Source: Myxococcales bacterium (GTDB lineage Bacteria; Myxococcota_A; Bradymonadia; UBA7976; UBA1532). Taken from it: 64,000 nt of DNA. The notes beneath the pieces were generated by a model. That model ran no database searches. It saw nothing but the letters and a program-made list of their open reading frames with translations, and was not told the DNA's origin. Each line of letters starts with the position of its first letter. Within the stretch, counting starts at the first letter, position 1. Where the stretch lies: the NCBI GenBank assembly GCA_020633435.1, contig JACKDP010000002.1:62001-126000 (forward strand), written 5' to 3'. The position numbers and the translations under genes were made by a program. Of the stretch, positions 31,801 through 38,988 are shown piece after piece.

Positions 31801-34567
31801 CGACGAGTGCGAGGAGGGCGGCGCTGGCCTCTGCGACGGGGCCTGCACGCCGCTGCGCGACAACCCCCTCAACTGCGGCCGCTGCGGCCGCGCCTGCCGC
31901 GAGGGCATCGCCTGCGTCGACGGCCGCTGCGGCGGCGAGATCCGCCAGGTGGCGCTGATGTGCGGCAACTCCGGCCGGCCCATCCAGCAGTTCATCCGCG
32001 GCGAGCTGGTGGAGGCGGGGCTGCGGGGCGAGGTGGGCTGCACGCCCAACGAGGAGACCCAGGCCATCCTGATCCCCCGCGGGGGCGTGGCGCAGTTCAA
32101 CCAGAACCTCAACACCATCCGGCCCTGGCTGGAGGACGGCGGCGTCCTCATCACCGAGTACAACATCAGCCACACCATCTACAACGCGGTGCTCGGGGCC
32201 AACGTGGCCCAGGGCGCCCGCAACGGGAACTGCACCGACAACCTGCTGCCGGCCGTGCAGTTCTCCCCCGAGGACCAGTTCTGGGCCGACAACATGTTCG
32301 TCGCGGCCGCGGCCGGGCAGACGGGCTGCGGCTACAACGTGGGCCTCTTCCCCGACGTGACGCCCATCGGCGGCTGGGACGCCAACAACGTCTCCATCGC
32401 CTACATCGAGGTGGGCTCGGGGCGCCTCTGGCTGGTGGACATCGACTGGCAGGACGGCCAGGTCATGCCCGACGCCGGCCTCGACCTGATGGCCTACATG
32501 ATCGCCAACGGCGGCGGCGGTGGCGGCGGCGGGCCCTGCGCCGACGGCCGCGACAACGACGACGACGGCCTGATCGACCTGGAGGACGACGGCTGCGTCG
32601 ACGCCCAGGACGAGCAGGAGGCCGATCCCATCGGCGGCGTGGCGCCCCAGTGCCTCAACGGGCGGGACGACGACGGCGATGGCTACATCGACTTCCCCCT
32701 CGATCCCGGGTGTGTGGCGGCGGGTGACCAGGACGAGCGCGATCCGCCCGTGGTCCCCCAGTGCGCCAACGGCCTGGACGACGACGCTGACGGCGACCCC
32801 GACTGGCCCTTCGACCGCGGCTGCTCGGGCCGCGGCGACCTGGACGAGCGCGATCCCGTCCGGCTGCCCGAGTGCGGCAACCGCCGCGACGACGACGCCG
32901 ACGGCCGGGTGGACTTCCCGGCGGACCCGGGCTGCAGCTCGGCGGCCGACCAGTCCGAGGCCGATGACGGGCCCCTGCCGGCCTGCGCCAACGGCATCGA
33001 CGACGACCGCGATGGCATCACCGACTGGCCCTTCGACATGGGCTGCCAGTCGGCCCGCGATGGCGACGAGGCCGATCCCCCCGAGGCCGAGCGCGCCCAG
33101 TGCAGCAACCGCATCGACGACGACATGGACGGCCGGACCGACTTCCCGTCGGATCCGGGCTGCGCCTTCGCCGCCGACCCCCGCGAGAACGATCCCGTCC
33201 AGCGGCCCCGCTGCGCCAACGGCGTCGACGACGACGGCGACCGCCTGACGGACTGGCCCGCGGATCGCGGCTGCGCCTTCGCCGGCGACGACGACGAGGC
33301 CGATCCCATCGTCATCCCCCGGCGCTGCGTGAACGGCGTGGACGACGACGGCGACGGCCTGGTGGACCTCCAGGATCCCGGCTGCGTGAACGGGCTGGAT
33401 GACGACGAGGCCGATCCGATGGCGGCGCCCATCTGCGCCAACGGCGTGGATGACGACATGGACGGCCTCGTGGACTGGCCCGCCGACCCCGGCTGCCAGG
33501 GCCGCGGCGACGCGGGCGAGGCCCAGATGTGCGTGGCCGTGGGCCAGGTGCCCAACATCCCCCGCAACGGCACGGTCATCGGCGCCACCCTGGCGGCCGG
33601 GGCCGACAACTACCAGAGCGAGTGCGGCGGCCAGGACGCCCCGGACCGCGTCTACCGCTACACCCTGCCGGCCCGCGCCACGCTGACCGTCTCGGCGGAC
33701 AACCCGGGCACCAACTACCCGGTCATCCTCTCCGTGCGCCGCGACTGCGAGGAGCCCCTGTCCCAGCTCGCCTGCGCGGGCGACTTCCGGGCGCCGGATC
33801 CGACGGTGGTCATCCCGAACGCCGAGCCGGGCGAGTACTACGTCATCGTCGACGGTGGCGGCCCGGAGCGCTGGGTCGGCGGGGCCGGGGCGCAGATTCC
33901 GCTCCCCCCCGATCCGCGTAACTTCGCGGCGCGCAACGACTTCCAGGCGGGCTGCGGCTGGGCGGACGGCGGCAACGACGCCTTCGACTGCTATGGCACC
34001 ATCGGGGTGACGTTCAACGGCGTGGCCAGCGCGCCCCTGGACGCGACCCCGGCCGCCGCGCCCCGGCAGGCCGCGGCGGGGGCCTACAACTTCCGCTACA
34101 CGAGCGAGCTGGTGGGCAACGTCTGGCGCTTCCAGATCCTGCCGGCCGTCGAGAACGACGAGCGCCTGGTGACGGTGACGCTGACGGGCAACCTGGGCAG
34201 CGACGGCGCCACCCAGGGGGCGGAGCGCCAGGTGCCGTTCCAGGGCCGGGCGCTGCGCTACTACCACACGTCCGACAACTTCGGCGCGCCCGGCGACCCG
34301 CCCGTCTACCACTTCTGGGTCCCGAGCGATCCCGAGCAGCTCGGCGCGGTGAACTACGCCCGCAACGGCGACAGCATGACGATCACCGCCCGGGACGTGA
34401 AGCTGCCGCTGACGCTCTACACGGCGCTGCACTACGGCGCCAACCAGGCGGCCTGGGACGCCGTCGCCGCCGCGCTGGCCGCCGACATCGAGGTCCAGGC
34501 CGGCGGCGGTGGCCCCGACGCCCCGCGCTTCGGCGCCTTCGAGCTCTCGGTGGTCGAGGGCCCGTGA
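28814..34567 (+). CDS. Giant Asp-rich repeat surface lipoprotein with three PPC-like domains
   Basis: 1917 residues from GTG 28814, behind GGGGGGAA. A lipoprotein signal (VVLMVALCAWGC) comes first. By my count there are 28 units of about 36 residues of the form CxNGxDDDGDGxIDxPxDPGC followed by an acidic DDDExDP segment. Each has one Cys pair and a DxDxDG loop likely to bind Ca2+. After units 8, 10 and 28 there are beta-sandwich stretches of PPC type (GDYYIFVDGAQGMGGRFGL; GDYFVFVDARFGLGGPIKL; GEYYVIVDGG). At about residues 996-1232 lie a Cys knot and a GATase-like domain (IRPWLEDGGVLITEYNISH). The last 220 residues are unique. It is probably a long calcium-stiffened surface fibre; ligand unknown. 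Confidence 0.88.
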   Translation: MATFKWCRVVLMVALCAWGCDDEGGDGGGAGGGVDASGAGGEAGAGGGVVLTACGNGADDDGDGLIDLDDPGCSGRADDDETDIPPTQCADGIDNDGDGKIDRQDPACTTDDGDDESADPPPPQCANGLDDDGDGAIDLADPGCASSQDVDESDDPVLPACSNGVDDDDDGLIDFPADPGCGSQFDDDERNDNAPPLPQCSNGNDDDGDGRVDLADPGCASAADPREVDPEESPVCFNNLDDDGDGIVDFPWDPGCSAAGDDSELDDPMRPPACGNGLDDDGDGLADYPEDPGCAGIGDRDEADPPVVPACSDGLDNDRDGQIDYPADRGCESAADGTETGSCGRTYDAIEIDTGAMVIGDLRGGVFEAEGSCGGRGSPELVYLVRVERALEALRITTEFEQTQVQTALYVRRGCLDGRTEVACAREPLDDGFAGNTLTLQNPTAGDYYIFVDGAQGMGGRFGLLVEEVALAQCLNRLDDDGDGRTDYPADPGCERPSDRDEVDPDPLPACADDEDNDGDGLIDYPLDVGCRAASDNDEVDVCGDGVRFLQYPVGEPFILDDTSEGGTSLFQGSCGGANANEKVYLYENPFNAQLTFSVDHPETGDNTLLYVRSTCLGAELGCNNGNPVNMSTKGTVSIERAAPGDYFVFVDARFGLGGPIKLSVEVERLPAGCADGRDNDEDGFIDADDVGCLDPTDEDERDPEDGAPLPQCWNQLDDDGDGIIDYPFEPGCVGKGDDDETDPRQAPACANGRDDDGDGLIDFPADVGCAARGDLDEENPRNAPQCSNRIDDDRDNLTDYPVDPGCAAAGDPSERDDAVDPACNNGEDDDRDGLVDFPFDPGCLAAGHVDERDPDPPRACSNDIDDDGDGIVDFPRDPGCTFAADDDETDPGFPPQCADGMDNDMNGRIDFPDDPGCRFAGDTREATEGPVQPRCSDGVDNDDDGVVDLADVGCVNARDNDELDPEILPFCADGIDNDGDGIIDWPDEPGCAAQGDECEEGGAGLCDGACTPLRDNPLNCGRCGRACREGIACVDGRCGGEIRQVALMCGNSGRPIQQFIRGELVEAGLRGEVGCTPNEETQAILIPRGGVAQFNQNLNTIRPWLEDGGVLITEYNISHTIYNAVLGANVAQGARNGNCTDNLLPAVQFSPEDQFWADNMFVAAAAGQTGCGYNVGLFPDVTPIGGWDANNVSIAYIEVGSGRLWLVDIDWQDGQVMPDAGLDLMAYMIANGGGGGGGGPCADGRDNDDDGLIDLEDDGCVDAQDEQEADPIGGVAPQCLNGRDDDGDGYIDFPLDPGCVAAGDQDERDPPVVPQCANGLDDDADGDPDWPFDRGCSGRGDLDERDPVRLPECGNRRDDDADGRVDFPADPGCSSAADQSEADDGPLPACANGIDDDRDGITDWPFDMGCQSARDGDEADPPEAERAQCSNRIDDDMDGRTDFPSDPGCAFAADPRENDPVQRPRCANGVDDDGDRLTDWPADRGCAFAGDDDEADPIVIPRRCVNGVDDDGDGLVDLQDPGCVNGLDDDEADPMAAPICANGVDDDMDGLVDWPADPGCQGRGDAGEAQMCVAVGQVPNIPRNGTVIGATLAAGADNYQSECGGQDAPDRVYRYTLPARATLTVSADNPGTNYPVILSVRRDCEEPLSQLACAGDFRAPDPTVVIPNAEPGEYYVIVDGGGPERWVGGAGAQIPLPPDPRNFAARNDFQAGCGWADGGNDAFDCYGTIGVTFNGVASAPLDATPAAAPRQAAAGAYNFRYTSELVGNVWRFQILPAVENDERLVTVTLTGNLGSDGATQGAERQVPFQGRALRYYHTSDNFGAPGDPPVYHFWVPSDPEQLGAVNYARNGDSMTITARDVKLPLTLYTALHYGANQAAWDAVAAALAADIEVQAGGGGPDAPRFGAFELSVVEGP

Positions 34568-34989
34568 TCGCCGGCGGGATCGCCTGCGCGGTGGCGGGGC
34601 TGGCCCTGCTGCTGCGCCCCCCGGTGATCCCGGCCGCGGTCGCCCGGGGCGGCCGCTGGACGGCGGTGGCCGTCCTGCTCGCCGCGCTCTGCACCGCCAA
34701 CGCCCACGCCCCCGACAACGGCAACGCCTGGTGGGGGATCCTGCTGCTGGTCGCGCTGGCCGCCCTGGGCGGGTGGCTGCGCCCCGCGACGGGCGCGCGG
34801 CTCGGGCTGCGCCTCACCGGCCTGTCGCTGGCCGTGGGTGGGGGCCTGCTGCTGGCGGGCGGGGGCGAGGCCGGGGTGATCTTCGCCGTCGGCGCGGCCT
34901 TCGTCGCCCCGGTGGGCGGGCTCTGCGCGGGCTTCCGGCTGCAGGCGCAGCACGCGCGCGGGGCGCGCGCGGGCGTCACGCCGGGGTAG
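34564..34989 (+). CDS. Small membrane protein
   Basis: 141 residues starting at a GTG overlapping the stop of the giant surface-protein gene (GTGA). Five or so hydrophobic segments cover most of it (MIAGGIACAVAGLALLL, AVAVLLAALCTANAHA, WGILLLVALAALGGWL, LSLAVGGGLLLAGGG, VIFAVGAAFVAPVGGLCAGF). No family is recognised. The overlap suggests co-translation with the surface protein, so a role in its export or anchoring is possible but unproven. Its last 14 bases overlap the end of the convergent TPR gene. Confidence 0.7.
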   Translation: MIAGGIACAVAGLALLLRPPVIPAAVARGGRWTAVAVLLAALCTANAHAPDNGNAWWGILLLVALAALGGWLRPATGARLGLRLTGLSLAVGGGLLLAGGGEAGVIFAVGAAFVAPVGGLCAGFRLQAQHARGARAGVTPG

Positions 34990-37126
34990 CGTCTCCAGAA
35001 ACCTCAGCGAATTCAGCTCGTTGGGCGATGGCGGACCGGACGGCGTCCGCCGCGTCGCTGGCGTCGAGGTGCGGCTCGAGGGCCGAGAGCGACCACCACG
35101 CCTCGGGATCGGCGGCCAGCGCGGCGGGGGCGACGGCCAGGGCCTCGGCGCCCGCGCCCGGCACCCCGAGGGCGGCGCGGCCCAGGTGGATGGCGAGCAG
35201 CTCCCCCGCGGGGGGCGGGCCCACGTCGACGCCGGCGATGGCGAGCGCCCGCTCGAAGGCCTCGGCGGCCTCCTCGGCGTCGCCCTGGGCGGCCGAGATG
35301 TCGCCGACGATGCGGGCCACATGGGCCAGGGTGTCGCGGTCACCGCTCTCGACGGCCGCCTCGATGGCGGCCGACATCACGGCCTCGGGCGGGCGGCCGG
35401 CGGCGTGCTCGATGCGGCCCGAGAGCGCGAGGAGCTGGGCCTGGGCGGCGGGGGTGGCGAGGGCCTCGTCCTGCAGCAGCAGGGCCACCTCGGCGGCCGC
35501 CACGTCGAGCTGGCCGGCCCGCAGGCGCGCGACGGCGCGGCTGAGGCGCGTCGTGCGCAGGTCGTCAGCGTCGCTGATGCGCTCGCGGATGTGCAGGCAC
35601 TCGGTGTAGTGGGCCACGGCCCCGGGCGCGTCCCCCAGGCGGTAGCAGAGCTCGGCCAGCTCGGCGGCCAGCAGGTCGACCATGATGGGATCGAAGACGG
35701 CGCGCGCCCGCGTCAGCGCGGCGGCCCCGCGGCGGTGGGCCTGGGCCAGCTCGCCGCTGTGGCGCAGCAGCTCCAGCCAGCGGATGGGGTTGAGCCCCGT
35801 CATGCCGCCCATGGCCTGCTCGGCGGCCTCCAGCTCGCGCTGCCAGCGGGCCGCGGCGGCGTGGTCCCGGCGCAGGAGCGAGACGCGGGCCAGGTTGTCC
35901 GCCAGCACGGCGCGGGTCGGCAGCAGCTCCATCGTCGGGGCGCCCGGGTGCTGCTCGGCCTCCGCCAGCATCTCCCAGGCGGCCTCGCAGTCGGCCATGG
36001 CCTCGGCGCCCCGCCGCGCGGTGGCGAAGGAGAAGGCCCGGCCGTTGCGGGCCCACGCCTCCAGGAACGCGCCCAGGCCCCGGGGCACGCGGGGGTCGCG
36101 GGCCAGCTCGATGGCGCGGGTGCCCTCGGCGATGCCCTGATCCAGATCCCCCTTGCGGCGGCCGGTGTTGATGGCCAGGCGGTAGTACAGGTGGCTCTGG
36201 ACGGCGGGATCCTCCTCGCCGGCCAGGGCGGCCTCGAAGTGCGCCTCCAGGAGCGCCGGCAGCTCGTCCGTCTGGTCGCTGCGGCGGACCTGGCGGTTGT
36301 AGGCGGCCAGGGCGACGAGGCGGTGCATGCGGCGGGCGGCGTCGCCCGGGGGCAGCAGGTCCAGGGCGCGCAGGCCCAGGCGCAGCACGCCGGTGAAGCC
36401 GTAGGCCCGGAAGGCCGCCTCGGCGCCGGCTTGGAGCAGGTCAGCGTCGCCGCTGGCCCATGCGCGGATCTCGAGGGCGTCGTCGAGGGGATCGAACCGG
36501 CCGGGCAGGGCGGACGGCGCCACCTCCTCGGCGGGCACCGGGGGGGAGATGCGCTCGACGCGTGTCTCCGCCAGCCCCTCGGCCAGGGCCACGGTGGCCA
36601 GCACGCCCTCGCGCTCCGCCGTCCAGAGGTCGCGGCCGGCGTCGGTGATGCCGGGCCCGACGGCCACGACCACGGTGGGCCGCTCCTCGGGGGGCAGGAC
36701 GCTCTGGAAGCCCTGGATGACGAGGAAGCCGTGGTGGTCGAGGCCCGCGAGGGTGGGGATGACGAGGGTGCGCCCCGCGACGAGGGGGGCGAGGGCGAGG
36801 GTCCAGGCCTTCGTCACATGGCCGGTCACCAGGCCGTTATGGGTCATGAAGCCGATGGGATCGGCCGCGTGGGCCTCGCGCCGCTCCGCCTCCTCGGGCG
36901 TCAGCGCCAGGCCGCGCAGGACCAGCGAGAGCACGCCGCGGTGCGGGGCGAGCGCGGCGTCGATGTCGGCGGCCGGCACGACGGCCCGCAGGGCGGCGAG
37001 CAGGCTCCGCGGCACCCACCAGGCGCAGAGGCCCAGCGGGTCCGGCTCGATCACGAGGGCGTCGGGCGTGTGCAGCGCGGGGTGGTCGGCGAGGCTCGCC
37101 GAGGTGCCGAAGAGCAGGTGGAACAC
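34976..37126 (-). CDS. TPR-repeat protein at the end of the secreted-peptide operon
   Basis: 716 residues from GTG 37126, with GGAGG five bases upstream. The first 250 residues are an alpha/beta domain that I do not recognise (MFHLLFGTSASLADH, AWTLALAPLVAGRTLVIPTL, FLVIQGFQSVLP, TVVVAVGPGITDAG), perhaps NTPase- or protease-like. Residues about 270-710 are helical repeats of TPR type (LLEAHFEAALAGEEDPAVQS, AVAHYTECLHIRERI, AAEAFERALAIAGV). There is no signal peptide, so it is cytoplasmic. It follows peptide gene A by 45 bases on the same strand. A role as regulator, chaperone or self-protection factor for the peptides is inference. Confidence 0.72.
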   Translation of the reverse strand: MFHLLFGTSASLADHPALHTPDALVIEPDPLGLCAWWVPRSLLAALRAVVPAADIDAALAPHRGVLSLVLRGLALTPEEAERREAHAADPIGFMTHNGLVTGHVTKAWTLALAPLVAGRTLVIPTLAGLDHHGFLVIQGFQSVLPPEERPTVVVAVGPGITDAGRDLWTAEREGVLATVALAEGLAETRVERISPPVPAEEVAPSALPGRFDPLDDALEIRAWASGDADLLQAGAEAAFRAYGFTGVLRLGLRALDLLPPGDAARRMHRLVALAAYNRQVRRSDQTDELPALLEAHFEAALAGEEDPAVQSHLYYRLAINTGRRKGDLDQGIAEGTRAIELARDPRVPRGLGAFLEAWARNGRAFSFATARRGAEAMADCEAAWEMLAEAEQHPGAPTMELLPTRAVLADNLARVSLLRRDHAAAARWQRELEAAEQAMGGMTGLNPIRWLELLRHSGELAQAHRRGAAALTRARAVFDPIMVDLLAAELAELCYRLGDAPGAVAHYTECLHIRERISDADDLRTTRLSRAVARLRAGQLDVAAAEVALLLQDEALATPAAQAQLLALSGRIEHAAGRPPEAVMSAAIEAAVESGDRDTLAHVARIVGDISAAQGDAEEAAEAFERALAIAGVDVGPPPAGELLAIHLGRAALGVPGAGAEALAVAPAALAADPEAWWSLSALEPHLDASDAADAVRSAIAQRAEFAEVSGDATPA

Positions 37127-37171
37127 GGGCGCCTCCAGGCTGGCGGGGTGCGAGGCGCCCGGTGCGCGCCC

Positions 37172-37357
37172 CTAGATCGCGTCGTACAGGCCGATCACGC
37201 CGCGGCCCTGGTAGACATCATAGATGCCGCGGTCCGGGCGGTACACGTTGCCGATGCCACCGCCGGTGACGCTCTTGAGGCCCTTGTGGGACAGGGTGGT
37301 CAGGCGGGGCGCGACGTTGGTGCGGACGGCCTGGGCATCGAGAGTCTGCAGCTTCAT
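37172..37357 (-). CDS. Secreted-peptide precursor A with double-glycine leader
   Basis: 61 residues from ATG 37357, with AGGAG seven bases upstream. The leader begins MKLQTLDAQAVRT and ends TLSHKGLKSVTGGG. This fits the double-glycine consensus LSxxELxxVxGG except for Gly in place of Glu, so cleavage is expected after the second Gly by the C39 peptidase encoded upstream. The leader is identical to that of precursor B at 25 of 34 positions. The core is about 28 residues, holds four Tyr (NVYRPDRGIYDVYQGRG is its middle) and has no Cys, so lanthionines or disulfides are excluded. It is too short for most gene callers. Function could be bacteriocin, signal or matrix peptide. Confidence 0.75.
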   Translation of the reverse strand: MKLQTLDAQAVRTNVAPRLTTLSHKGLKSVTGGGIGNVYRPDRGIYDVYQGRGVIGLYDAI

Positions 37358-37364
37358 GTGTTCT

Positions 37365-37437
37365 CCTGGACAGCGCGTGGGCCGGCTGTGTGTTACCGAC
37401 CGGGAACGGGTATCACGCGGATCCCGGTCTGTCCAGG
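37365..37437 (-). promoter_or_regulatory. Nested stem-loop in the leader of peptide gene A
   Basis: On the transcript, CCTGGACAG (37437-37429) can pair perfectly with CTGTCCAGG (37373-37365), and inside that GACCGGGA (37429-37422) with TCCCGGTC (37405-37398). The outer right arm covers the first bases of the ribosome binding site AGGAG (37367-37363) of precursor A, so the structure could hide it. It may be a translational switch or a processing site between the two peptide genes. The rest of this 154-base gap holds nothing else that I can support. Confidence 0.5.
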
Positions 37438-37511
37438 CGAACTGCCCGGGTGGCAGACAACCTGCCGAAATGTATGTGCATTCCTACAGGCTGCCGGCCC
37501 CCGGGCGGTCC

Positions 37512-37673
37512 TCAGTACGAGGACCGCGTGATGTAGACGCCGCTGGTGATGTAGCTGCCGAAGTACACGGTGCCGCCGCCGACCACCTTCTTGAGGCCCT
37601 GGTGGGACAGGGTGGTGACGCGGGGGGCGGACTGGGTGCGGACGGCGCTGGTGTCGAGGGTGCGAAGCTTCAT
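37512..37673 (-). CDS. Secreted-peptide precursor B with double-glycine leader
   Basis: 53 residues from ATG 37673, which has AGGAGG five bases upstream; an in-frame upstream extension to 37757 is not needed. The leader starts MKLRTLDTSAVRT and ends TLSHQGLKKVVGGG, a good double-glycine leader. After the predicted cut the core is Gly plus TVYFGSYITSGVYITRSSY: 20 residues with four Tyr, one Phe and alternating polar residues, suggesting a beta-hairpin or self-assembling strand. It has no Cys. The core is unrelated to that of precursor A, while the leaders are paralogous. That pattern of conserved leader and variable core is expected of exported natural peptides. Confidence 0.77.
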   Translation of the reverse strand: MKLRTLDTSAVRTQSAPRVTTLSHQGLKKVVGGGTVYFGSYITSGVYITRSSY

Positions 37674-37691
37674 GGGGTCCTCCTGGTCAGG

Positions 37692-37707
37692 CCGGCATCC
37701 TTGCCGG
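37692..37707 (-). promoter_or_regulatory. Short hairpin before the ribosome binding site of peptide gene B
   Basis: CCGGCA and TGCCGG form a perfect 6-base stem with a 4-base loop, ending eight bases before AGGAGG (37684-37679). It lies in the 103-base gap after the HlyD-type gene. There is no U-run, so it is not a clear terminator. It may stabilise or process the peptide message. Direct GGACC repeats (37737-37751 area) lie further upstream. Confidence 0.35.
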
Positions 37708-37776
37708 ACACCTACCCCTTCGCGGCGAGGCACGAGGACCTTTCGGACCTGGATCACTTTTTTTCGCGAGGGGCGA

Positions 37777-38988
37777 TCAGCGCTCGGTGGCGGCGCGCCA
37801 GGCGCCGCGGACGGGGCGCAGCAGCCAGAGGCCCAGGGGCTCCGGGGCGCCGGTCTGGACGCGGGCGGTGAGCGTCATGCCGGGGCGGAGCGGCAGGCGC
37901 TCCCAGGCGCCGGTGCGGGCGACCCGGGCGCGGACGCGGTAGCTGGCGAGCCCGCCCTCGGTGGAGGTGGCGTCCGGCGAGACGAAGACCACCTCGGCCG
38001 GCAGGGCGCCGTGATCGGCGAAGGGGAAGGCGTCGAGCTCGAGCCGGGCCGGGGCCCCGGCCTGCAGGCGCGCCATGCGGCTGGCGGGGACGTCGAACCA
38101 GGCCTCCAGCTCGCCGGCCTCCGGCACGATGCGCGCGACGAGGGTGCCCGCGGCCACCACCTCGCCCGGGCCGCGGACGGCGACGGCGTACAGGGTGCCG
38201 GCCACCGGCGCGCGCACCTGGGCCTGCTCCAGCGCCAGGCGCGCGCGGGCGAGCTGCCCCAGGCGCTCGGCCAGATCATCGCGGGCCTGGAGGAGCGCGA
38301 CCTCGGTGGCGAGGGCGGCCAGGCGGCCCTCCGTCTGGGCCCGCTCCTCCTTTTTCTCCAGTCCTTCCAGCAGCTTGCGGCCACCGGTCAGCTCCGCGCG
38401 CACCCGGGCCAGGCCGGCGCGGGCGGCCTCGCGCTCCCGGCGGCTCTCCTCGAGCTGCTCGGCGGCGGAGTCCCCGGTGTCGGCGAGGGCGCGGGTGCGG
38501 GCGAGGCGGGCGTCCTGCACGGCCAGGTCGGTGGCGGCGCGGCGGCTGTCGGCCTGGACGCCGGCCAGCCCGGCCGCCTGGGCCTCGCGGGCCACGCGCA
38601 CCTCGTCGCGCTGCAGGGCGGCCAGCTCGGCGTGGGCCCGGCCCATGGCCTGGTGGCGCTCGACCTCCTCGCGGGCGCTGGCCACCTGGGCCTCCAGCGT
38701 GGCGATGGCCTGGGTGGCCTCGGGCGTCTCAAGGGCGAGGATGACGTCGCCGGCCGCCACGACGGCCCCCTCGGCGGCGACCTGGGCGACCCGCCCGCCC
38801 GCCAGCGTCATCACGCGGGTGCCCTCGCCCGGGGGCGTCAGGCGGCCCCGCGCCAGGACCGTCTCGTCCACCTCGACCACGAAGGCCGCCACCAGGCCCA
38901 GGATGACCAGCAACGCCACGACGTACAGCGGCACGAGGGCCACCCGGGGGGCGGGCCGCCGGTCGAGGACGGAGAGCTCGTCAGCCAT
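37777..38988 (-). CDS. HlyD-family periplasmic adaptor of the peptide exporter
   Basis: 403 residues starting at an ATG that overlaps the exporter gene by eight bases. One N-terminal membrane helix (VPLYVVALLVILGLVAAFVV) is followed by a biotinyl-lipoyl half-motif (GGRVAQVAAEGAVVAAGDVI). A coiled coil of about 170 residues comes next, then the second lipoyl half (AQVRAPVAGTLYAVAVRGPG) and beta-barrel domains (FVSPDATSTEGGLASYRVRA). It bridges the inner-membrane ABC exporter to an outer-membrane channel, probably a TolC-type protein encoded elsewhere, as no such gene is seen here. This makes a type I secretion route for the two peptides. Confidence 0.9.
   Translation of the reverse strand: MADELSVLDRRPAPRVALVPLYVVALLVILGLVAAFVVEVDETVLARGRLTPPGEGTRVMTLAGGRVAQVAAEGAVVAAGDVILALETPEATQAIATLEAQVASAREEVERHQAMGRAHAELAALQRDEVRVAREAQAAGLAGVQADSRRAATDLAVQDARLARTRALADTGDSAAEQLEESRREREAARAGLARVRAELTGGRKLLEGLEKKEERAQTEGRLAALATEVALLQARDDLAERLGQLARARLALEQAQVRAPVAGTLYAVAVRGPGEVVAAGTLVARIVPEAGELEAWFDVPASRMARLQAGAPARLELDAFPFADHGALPAEVVFVSPDATSTEGGLASYRVRARVARTGAWERLPLRPGMTLTARVQTGAPEPLGLWLLRPVRGAWRAATER

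Noticed and set aside
28727..34432. 1901-residue open frame on the minus strand
   Set aside because: It is the exact antisense of the Asp-rich repeat gene. GAC-rich coding sequence has few antisense stops, and the Val/Ala-rich translation has no domain.
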